Source: Candidatus Hodarchaeota archaeon (GTDB lineage: Archaea; Asgardarchaeota; Heimdallarchaeia; Hodarchaeales; Hodarchaeaceae). From it: 37,261 nucleotides of DNA. The stretch is taken from NCBI GenBank assembly GCA_016839785.1, contig JAEOTQ010000063.1, positions 1-37,261 on the forward strand, given 5' to 3'. Below are positions 30,847 to 37,261 of this stretch, in pieces (the first letter of the stretch is position 1; every line of letters starts with the position of its first letter). Below the pieces are notes generated by a model. The model searched no databases and was not told the origin of the DNA. It saw only the letters and a list, made by a program, of their open reading frames with translations. Both the position numbers and the translations under genes were made by a program.

Positions 30847-31959
30847 TTGACACAATATTGTAGTAATTGTGGATCCCAAGCGTCATTAGATTCAGTATTT
30901 TGCGAACAATGTGGATCAAAACTTCCTGGTTTCAGTTCTAAAGTTCCTACGGATATTAGTTTTTCTAATAAAAGAATGAATTCCCCCTCTCGTTTCTATT
31001 CATCCCCTCATAGACACTCATCTATACGTAGACCTATGATTTTTGGAGTTGGTGCTGTTTTCCTCATTGTGGTACTTTCCGGTGCCCTATTCGTTGCCCT
31101 AATCGCAAATGATACATCGTATGAGTACTTAGGAGGTACTTTTGCCGTTTATGAGAAAGATATCTACCAAGATATGGCCGAGGCAGAGTTCATTATCGAT
31201 AATGCAGTAGGAACGGTTTCAATTGATTTTGTAGAAAATAACTCCGAATCGCTTGTTATTATTGAATTACAAGTCTATGGCCCTTCACAAAGCTCTATAG
31301 GTGATTCAAACATGTTTGAAGTACAAGAGCTTGGTAATCGATCATTATTCGTGTTTAATTCATGGAATCCATATACTGACGATAAATTTAATTATGACAT
31401 TATAATTTATGTTTCTACACTGTTAAAGGCCTCTTTTGATGTGCAAGTAATCACTGGGGAAATTATATTTTATGCAGAAGGGGTAAATATAATTGAAGAG
31501 ATTTCTCTTGAGACTACAACAGGTAGTATTTATGCTAGGTTTGAAGATACATATTTTCCAATCAAAAACACAATCAACAGGTTGAAAACTGTTACTGGAA
31601 CCATTGATACACAATTTAACAATATAATCTCTGAAAGTGACTTATTTTGGAGTTTGGAAACTGTTTCTGGAAGTATCTATTCACACCTTGACCAATTCAA
31701 CCTTCCTGAAAAGAATGTAACATATTACTTGGATCTTGTAGCAGTTACGGGTGAAATCAACTATTTCTTCGATATCAATGATTCACTCAGTATTGGATAT
31801 TTTCTAAATTCTAAAGTGGTCACTGGTCAAACAGTTCTTAATGGATTTTCGTCATCAATTGATTTACCATATTATACTCCAAATTTTCAAATAACAACTT
31901 TAAATTTGGTATCAACCTTTGAAACTACAACAGGCTCCATTACAATATCCAAAAGTTAA
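30847..31959 (+). CDS. Zinc-ribbon membrane protein with DUF4097-like beta-solenoid exterior
   Basis: A 370-residue single-pass protein from a TTG start. Residues 1-25 are a zinc ribbon with C5, C8, C19 and C22 (YCSNCG and FCEQCGS). A basic Ser/Arg-rich linker leads to one transmembrane helix near 64-88 (MIFGVGAVFLIVVLSGALFV). The remainder, outside the cell if the zinc ribbon is inside, has regularly spaced turns of the form TTGSI, TVTGTI, TVSGSI, AVTGEI, VVTGQT and TTTGSI between about 215 and 368, as in DUF4097/DUF4098-type putative adhesin domains. The function is unknown; a surface sensor or envelope-stress component is one possibility. Confidence 0.78.
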   Translation: MTQYCSNCGSQASLDSVFCEQCGSKLPGFSSKVPTDISFSNKRMNSPSRFYSSPHRHSSIRRPMIFGVGAVFLIVVLSGALFVALIANDTSYEYLGGTFAVYEKDIYQDMAEAEFIIDNAVGTVSIDFVENNSESLVIIELQVYGPSQSSIGDSNMFEVQELGNRSLFVFNSWNPYTDDKFNYDIIIYVSTLLKASFDVQVITGEIIFYAEGVNIIEEISLETTTGSIYARFEDTYFPIKNTINRLKTVTGTIDTQFNNIISESDLFWSLETVSGSIYSHLDQFNLPEKNVTYYLDLVAVTGEINYFFDINDSLSIGYFLNSKVVTGQTVLNGFSSSIDLPYYTPNFQITTLNLVSTFETTTGSITISKS

Positions 31960-32091
31960 ATTCTCTTCAATATAAAATGTCGATAAGGATAAGCTTCTTT
32001 TTCGTAATTTTTGCGAAGATTCAGTCATAGGGAAATACAGAGGTAATCTAATTAAAAATATACTTTCCGTATGTTTACTGAAGTGATTTAG

Positions 32092-32985
32092 TTGACAGTA
32101 TTACAGAATTCCCTTGATAACATTATCAGTAGATTTCAGTCATTTATAGAAGATTCGGCCCCAGAATTAACGCGGATAGCGATTGTTATTGCATTTGTCG
32201 TCGGTCTCTGGCTTATTTGGAGCTTCTTGTTGAATAGAATCAAGTCAAAATTGACGCCCACTCAACATAATGCATTACGAACCCTTGGTAGAGCTACCAT
32301 CTTATTATTAGGCTTACTCTGGCTGGGTGGAGATGAATTATTTGTCGGGGCTGCTGCATTACTAGGCACTGCGATAGGTTTTGCGTCTTCTTCTACAATT
32401 GGCAATTTCATCAGCGGTTTGTATCTACTCATAACAAATCCGTTTTGTGTAGGTGATTACGTAATTCTTCCAAATTTAAAAGTAGAGGGTATCGTGGAAG
32501 AAATTTCTATAAATTATACCAGTATCCTCACTCCAGAAGGTGTGCATGTTTTAATAACTAATCAAAAACTCCTTGGAACAATAATCAAAAATACGGAAAT
32601 AACTATCCCGACTGAATCAATTGAGAAGGGAATCATTACCTGGAAAGATCATGACGGTGATAAGTTCGACAGTGTAGATGATGTTGTCGATATTCTCAAA
32701 GGAATGAGAACAAAATTTGCTAATCAGAAGGATCAAAAATATTATCTTTACCCACTTGAACTTAATGTAAGTGCAGACAAATATGCTTATTCTCATGTAA
32801 AGAAAACGTTAGATACTACAACCAATGAATTCAATTCTCGTACAGTAACAGAAATTAGTTGGTTCATGAAAACAAGATCAATTTTTCAGTTAAATCTAAT
32901 CGTAGCCAATCCATATGTAATATTCGACCTAAAAAGTGATATTCTCGGTTTCTTCGAAGAGAATATTGACGAAATTAGTTCCTAA
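32092..32985 (+). CDS. MscS-family mechanosensitive channel
   Basis: A 297-residue small-conductance mechanosensitive channel that would release solutes on osmotic downshock. Three hydrophobic segments occupy about residues 22-120; the pore-lining third is the Ala/Gly-rich VGAAALLGTAIGFASSSTIG followed by NFISGLYLLI. The beta domain begins with the family signature NPFCVGDYVILPNL and VEGIVEEISINYTSI, then GVHVLITNQKLLG, where most members read IPN. The alpha/beta C-terminal domain runs to the end and has a longer insertion than usual (about 180-240). TTG start with AAGTGAT upstream. The ABC exporter pair follows after 40 bases. Confidence 0.9.
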   Translation: MTVLQNSLDNIISRFQSFIEDSAPELTRIAIVIAFVVGLWLIWSFLLNRIKSKLTPTQHNALRTLGRATILLLGLLWLGGDELFVGAAALLGTAIGFASSSTIGNFISGLYLLITNPFCVGDYVILPNLKVEGIVEEISINYTSILTPEGVHVLITNQKLLGTIIKNTEITIPTESIEKGIITWKDHDGDKFDSVDDVVDILKGMRTKFANQKDQKYYLYPLELNVSADKYAYSHVKKTLDTTTNEFNSRTVTEISWFMKTRSIFQLNLIVANPYVIFDLKSDILGFFEENIDEISS

Positions 32986-33025
32986 TCATAGTATTGGAGA
33001 TCTGCAGCCTCGGAGGTGCTAATTC

Positions 33026-34840
33026 TTGGTGAATATCTTAAAACAGCTGTTTTCATATGTGCTAACGCAAAAAGCTCTTGCTTTCATTGTGATTCTAGCC
33101 ATTTTTATTTCTCAAGTCGCTGAATTAGCCATCCCCCTATTAATAGGCCTAACAATTGACAATATTTTGAAGTCGATCGAAACAGGAAACTTCGAAACCT
33201 CTCTTGTACTTTCAGGTGTGGGCTTAATAGTAATTGCTAGTCTTATTAGGAATATAACACATTTTTTAGGCAGATATTCAGGCTATTTACAAGGAGAAGC
33301 GATAATTCGCAAAATCAGAACTGATTTGTTTATCAAGTATGAGACATCAAATATGAAATTTTTTGATCGCCACAGAACAGGCGATCTAATGTCACGGGCG
33401 ACAACAGATCTTGAACCAATTGGTGAATTTTTAGTTTGGGGAGAAAGAATACTTCTACAAGCTTTTTTGACCTATACTGGTATTTACTTAGTTCTGCTAT
33501 CCATTGATGTTACCCTATTCGTTCTGATTGCGATTGTCACGCCAAGCTTATTACTTCTGTCCTACTGGATATCACGCATCTTAGGACCGCTATTTTTTGA
33601 ATTACGGGAAAAATATGGCGAATTAACCGCGGTCATTACTGAAAACATCTCAGGAGCTCAGATCGTTCGAGCTTTTCATGCAGAGGAATATGAGAAGCGG
33701 AAGTTTGACGAACAAAATCAAGGATATATGGAACTCAGAGCATATGCATTTAAAATCCGATCACTGTTCCTTCCCTCAATAGTATTAGTTGTAAATCTCC
33801 TGGTTACAATTCTTATATATGCTGGGGGAGTAGCCGCTATACAGGAACGTGTGACCATTGGGCTATTGATTTCACTTTTTACTTATTTTACAATGCTAGC
33901 TCTTCCCACCCGGTTCCTTGCATTTTCCTTGATAACTTATCAGCGTGTTGTTGCAGCAGGAAATCGTGTGTTTTCACTAATTGAGGATACATCCTTTACT
34001 GAACAAGAAATGGTGGGATATCGTGTTCCGAGTAATGAAACTCCCGAAATTCAGTTTGATCAAGCGTTCTTCAAATATTCAGATCGAACAATTCTTTCCA
34101 ATATATCCTTGACAATCAAATCAGGAGAAAAAATTGCGATATTAGGATCAACAGGATCAGGGAAAAGTACTCTAATTTCTCTTATACCACGGTTCCAAGA
34201 TGTCTCCTCAGGACAAGTATTGGTAAAATATAATGGGGATACACATAATATTACCGATCTCGATCTATCAACATGGAGAAAAAGGGTGGGATTTGTACAT
34301 CAAGAACCGTTCCTATTTGGACGAACTATAAAAGAAAACTTAACATTTGAACTCGGTGATATTGGAACTAAAGAAATTGAGCAATTTTTAGAAATAACCC
34401 AATTAGCTGACTTTGTAAAATCGTTACCAAATGGGATTGATACTATTGTGGGTGAAAGGGGAGTAACTCTCTCTGGAGGACAAAAACAGAGATTAGCAAT
34501 AGCACGGATGCTTCTGAGGAAGAATCCAATAATGATTCTTGACGATGCCACCTCCTCTCTCGATATTTATACAGAAGCATTGTTCCTTGAGGCCTTTGAT
34601 GACCTACTGAAGTCTTCTCCAATCAAACATACAGTAATTTTCATTACTCAACGTCTCAGTACGTTAAAAAATGTAGATCGTATAATAATTCTGAATCGGG
34701 GACAAATTGTAGAAGAAGGAACTCATGATAAACTTATGAGCACTGGTGAAATCTACCCTTTGCTCTGGAAAACACAAGAAGATGGCCAAGTTGACATAAA
34801 ATTAACCTTAGAGAAAATTATTAAGGAGAGGGATGAATAA
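33026..34840 (+). CDS. Heterodimeric ABC exporter, subunit A (degenerate ATPase site)
   Basis: A 604-residue half-transporter: six transmembrane segments in residues 1-320, then an ATPase domain. Walker A is GSTGSGKST near 375, the Q-loop is VHQEPFLFG, the signature is the canonical LSGGQKQR near 481. Walker B reads IMILDDATSSLD, with Asp for the catalytic Glu, and the H-loop reads ITQRLST, with Gln for His. These changes sit on the face that pairs with the non-canonical signature of the second subunit. TTG 33026 or GTG 33029, after a strong GGAGGTG at 33012-33018. It overlaps subunit B by eight bases. The substrate is probably a lipid or hydrophobic compound, by family. Confidence 0.92.
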   Translation: MVNILKQLFSYVLTQKALAFIVILAIFISQVAELAIPLLIGLTIDNILKSIETGNFETSLVLSGVGLIVIASLIRNITHFLGRYSGYLQGEAIIRKIRTDLFIKYETSNMKFFDRHRTGDLMSRATTDLEPIGEFLVWGERILLQAFLTYTGIYLVLLSIDVTLFVLIAIVTPSLLLLSYWISRILGPLFFELREKYGELTAVITENISGAQIVRAFHAEEYEKRKFDEQNQGYMELRAYAFKIRSLFLPSIVLVVNLLVTILIYAGGVAAIQERVTIGLLISLFTYFTMLALPTRFLAFSLITYQRVVAAGNRVFSLIEDTSFTEQEMVGYRVPSNETPEIQFDQAFFKYSDRTILSNISLTIKSGEKIAILGSTGSGKSTLISLIPRFQDVSSGQVLVKYNGDTHNITDLDLSTWRKRVGFVHQEPFLFGRTIKENLTFELGDIGTKEIEQFLEITQLADFVKSLPNGIDTIVGERGVTLSGGQKQRLAIARMLLRKNPIMILDDATSSLDIYTEALFLEAFDDLLKSSPIKHTVIFITQRLSTLKNVDRIIILNRGQIVEEGTHDKLMSTGEIYPLLWKTQEDGQVDIKLTLEKIIKERDE

Positions 34841-36617
34841 TATGGCACAGGGGAAAGATCAACGAGATTTACTTCATCACGAGTACACAGATTTTGAACT
34901 TTTTAAGAGGTTACTCCGTTATACAATTCCCCATCGCAAAGTTTTTTCAATTGCTCTGGTTGGCATGCTGTTATCCACCCTCCTGACAATTGTTCAACCT
35001 TTATTATTGAAATCCGTTATTGATGATTATGTCCTCAAAAAGGATTTGGATGGATTGGGCTTCATTGCAATCATCTATTTCCTGGTGACCGTATTCTCAT
35101 TTTTATTGAATGTTATTACAAGTTATATTACCACAATTACAGGACTGAAAATAATAACTAAAATACGCGAAGAAGCGTTTTATCAACTCCAAGAGCTCAG
35201 TATGGATTATTATGACAAGGAAGCTACAGGACGAATAGTATCTAGAGTCACAAATGACGTAGAAAGATTACTAAATTTACTTTCAACAGGGATTATCGAT
35301 GCTGTGGTCAATATAATGTTCTTAGGGTTCTTATTTATTATATTGTTATCCCTAGATGTCACTTTAACTCTCACAGTCGTAGCTTTCTTCCCATTCTTAG
35401 CTGCTGCTATTGTCTATTTTCGAATTAAAACAAGATCAGCATGGCAACGGACGAGAAGAACGTTAGCAAAAGTAACTGGTTATTATCAAGAGGCAATTAG
35501 TGGAATAACTGTTACGAAAGCTCTATCTGCAGAGGAATTTGTTACCGATGAATTTAATATGCTAAATCTTGATAATTATCAAGCAAGAATAAGAGCTTTA
35601 ATGCTCTTCGCTATCATGTTTCCTCTCATGGACTTATTACTAGCACTTGGAACGGCCTTAGTACTATCTGTAGGAGGATATTCAGTAGGACAAGAGTTAA
35701 TCACTCCAGGAACTCTAGTCGCATTCCTTTCATATATCACACGATTATCAACGCCAATTATGGTGCTATCCAATTTTTACAATAGCTTATTGAGCTCCAT
35801 GGCTGCAATAGAACGGATATTCGACATTCTAGACAGTAAACCCCAGGTCGTGTCGAAAGGTAACAAATATCTCACTAATGTCCTAGGGAAATTAGAATTT
35901 GATGAAGTGACTTTTCGCTATACTCCTGAGACAAATCACGTTTTGAAAGATTTTTCGTTGTTAATTCCTCCCCAACAGACATATGCGGTAGTAGGTCACA
36001 CTGGAGCGGGTAAAACAACCTTAGTTAGTCTTTTATTACGTTTTTATGACTTTGAAAATGGAACAATTAAATTAGATGATGTTGATATCCGTGAATGTAA
36101 TCTAGAAAATTATAGAGAAAATATCGCTATCATCCCTCAAGATAGTTTCTTGTTCAGTGACAGCTTAAGGAATAATCTTCTTTACGGAAATCCTAACGCA
36201 TTAGATGATGAAATTGAAAAAGCTCTGTTGAAAGTAGGTGCATACGATTTCTCGATGAGTAAAGGTCTCGATTTTGAGGTGGGAGAACGAGGTTTACGAC
36301 TATCAATGGGTGAAAGACAATTAATCTGTTTTGCACGTGCGTTACTTGCAAATCCAAGAATTTTAATTTTGGACGAAGCGACCTCCTCGGTAGATGCGCA
36401 TACTGAGCTTGTAATCCAACAGAGTATGCATCACATACTTCAAAACCGAACTGCTCTAGTGATTGCACACAGATTAAGTACAATACGTTTTGTAGACAAG
36501 ATTGTAGTTTTGGATGGAGGAAAAATCGTGGAAATGGGTACTTTTCAAGAACTAATGGCTCTAGGGGGAATTTTTACCAATTTATACGAGAAGCAATTTG
36601 CTGGCCAGGATATTTGA
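34833..36617 (+). CDS. Heterodimeric ABC exporter, subunit B (catalytic ATPase site)
   Basis: A 594-residue half-transporter with six transmembrane segments (about 35-320) and an ATPase domain. Walker A is GHTGAGKTT near 388, the Q-loop is IIPQDSFLFSDS, Walker B ILILDEATSSVD keeps the catalytic Glu and the H-loop IAHRLST keeps the His. The signature is LSMGERQ rather than LSGGQ. Thus its Walker motifs pair with the canonical signature of subunit A to give one working site, and its own signature completes the degenerate site. ATG 34833 follows AAGGAGAGGG and overlaps the subunit A stop; ATG 34842 is an alternative. Confidence 0.92.
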   Translation: MNNMAQGKDQRDLLHHEYTDFELFKRLLRYTIPHRKVFSIALVGMLLSTLLTIVQPLLLKSVIDDYVLKKDLDGLGFIAIIYFLVTVFSFLLNVITSYITTITGLKIITKIREEAFYQLQELSMDYYDKEATGRIVSRVTNDVERLLNLLSTGIIDAVVNIMFLGFLFIILLSLDVTLTLTVVAFFPFLAAAIVYFRIKTRSAWQRTRRTLAKVTGYYQEAISGITVTKALSAEEFVTDEFNMLNLDNYQARIRALMLFAIMFPLMDLLLALGTALVLSVGGYSVGQELITPGTLVAFLSYITRLSTPIMVLSNFYNSLLSSMAAIERIFDILDSKPQVVSKGNKYLTNVLGKLEFDEVTFRYTPETNHVLKDFSLLIPPQQTYAVVGHTGAGKTTLVSLLLRFYDFENGTIKLDDVDIRECNLENYRENIAIIPQDSFLFSDSLRNNLLYGNPNALDDEIEKALLKVGAYDFSMSKGLDFEVGERGLRLSMGERQLICFARALLANPRILILDEATSSVDAHTELVIQQSMHHILQNRTALVIAHRLSTIRFVDKIVVLDGGKIVEMGTFQELMALGGIFTNLYEKQFAGQDI

Positions 36618-36777
36618 AATTCATCAATTCAACGCTATTTACCTTTACATCACATTCATTTCCTGATACCCAGAAATTTCTAATATCGTAATAAAGATGA
36701 TACTAGTATACTTCAATTTGAATTAGAAAAGATATTAGAAGTATGTATACAAGAAGAATGTTAAGGACGCGATTTTA

Positions 36778-37261
36778 CTGAGAATAGGATTGTTTACTGA
36801 TACCTTTGTCCCAAATATCAATGGTGAAACAATTTCGATTATCAATGAAATATAAATTCTAAAGGAAGAAGGTCATGAAATTGTTCTTGTAACTCCAAAA
36901 CTGAATGAAACAACCCCCTACAAAATGAATGGAGTCCCAATTATAAAAATCAGGAGTTTTCCAATTCCCAATTATCCTGGTTACAATCTAGCTTTAGTAG
37001 ATTCAGCGTTCAATAAAATGATGAAGAAGTCTAAACTCGATATTATTCATTCCCATGGTCCATTTTCTGCAGGTTGGTTGGCATTGATTGCAACAGAATC
37101 ATTGAATAAATGCCCCCTTGTAAAAACATACCACACAGATCTAGTAAAATATTCTGGGCACCTTATTGGGGGATTCCAAGCAGAGAAATTCAGTAAGGGT
37201 TTTGCGGGAGCTGTTTGGTGGTTCATAAATCTCTACTATAACAGATCAGATGTTGTTGTAA
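36778..37261 (+). pseudogene. Broken or recoded GT4-family glycosyltransferase, truncated at the window edge
   Basis: The plus-strand frame from 36778 reads LRIGLFTDTFVPNINGETIS, the classic start of GT-B fold family 4 glycosyltransferases, then meets TAA at 36853-36855, and goes on in the same frame with ILKEEGHEIVLVTPK, IKIRSFPIPNYPGYNLAL, DIIHSHGPFSAGWLAL and VKTYHTDLVKYSGH to the right edge. The stop lies where relatives have an ordinary helix residue, and it is one base from CAA or AAA. The expected start codon is CTG, and no ATG, GTG or TTG precedes it after the TAG at 36736. An ATG at 36758 is out of frame. Either a decaying gene or assembly errors; the rest lies outside the window. 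Confidence 0.7.

Noticed and set aside
1..37261. Search for CRISPR arrays, tRNA genes, insertion sequences, integrases and phage genes
   Set aside because: No spaced direct repeats, tRNA-like folds, transposase or integrase motifs were seen in any spacer or frame; the window looks chromosomal.

Overview
The window looks like a piece of an AT-rich archaeal genome, most likely from an Asgard archaeon (Heimdallarchaeia-like). It carries the archaeal route to coenzyme A (pantoate kinase plus 4'-phosphopantothenate synthetase), an isopentenyl phosphate kinase, an XPF-type nuclease without helicase, M42 peptidases, an NcsA/Ctu1-type tRNA thiolase and many TTG/GTG starts. The Asgard reading is an inference from a Rab-like small GTPase paired with a longin-roadblock protein, a transporter with a longin-like tail, and zinc-ribbon membrane proteins. 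No tRNA, rRNA, CRISPR array, insertion sequence or phage gene was seen.

Layout. 1-940 (minus): the start of an unknown gene running off the left edge and a TauE/SafE permease. 1245-5913 (plus): a compact operon coaBC-panE-pantoate kinase-phosphopantothenate synthetase-panB, covering ketoisovalerate to 4'-phosphopantetheine. 6043-6306: a small unknown gene. 9435-6323 (minus): a HEAT-repeat protein with an array of winged-helix-like units, followed by an XPF-like nuclease. 12120-9543 (minus): an M42 peptidase, a winged-helix-like protein and a C-terminally anchored surface protein. 13590-12253 (minus): the GTPase and its longin-roadblock partner. 13788-14108 (plus): a small winged-helix protein.

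16945-14125 (minus): a second M42 peptidase and an isopentenyl phosphate kinase fused to a metallo-beta-lactamase-fold enzyme. 17178-19530 (plus): an MFS transporter with a longin-like C-terminal domain, then a hexapeptide-repeat transferase. 20732-19554 (minus): a class V PLP enzyme. 24123-21190 (minus): a TPR protein and the tRNA thiolase. 24312-25583 (plus): a BtpA-family protein and a GNAT acetyltransferase. 27289-25616 (minus): a surface 5'-nucleotidase. 27486-28546 (plus): a two-subunit TPP decarboxylase of the ComD/ComE type.

28547-29000 is a gene-free stretch with an 18-bp hairpin. 29001-36617 (plus) is rich in membrane and envelope functions: an acidic-tailed unknown protein, an EamA transporter, a zinc-ribbon/DUF4097-like protein, an MscS channel and a heterodimeric ABC exporter. 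The right edge holds a GT4 glycosyltransferase reading frame broken by an in-frame stop and lacking a normal start.

The most unusual items are the kinase-MBL fusion, the transporter-longin fusion next to a GTPase/longin-roadblock module, the HEAT/winged-helix array protein with UFL1-like logic, and the long hairpin near 28.7 kb. All functional calls rest on motifs read by eye.
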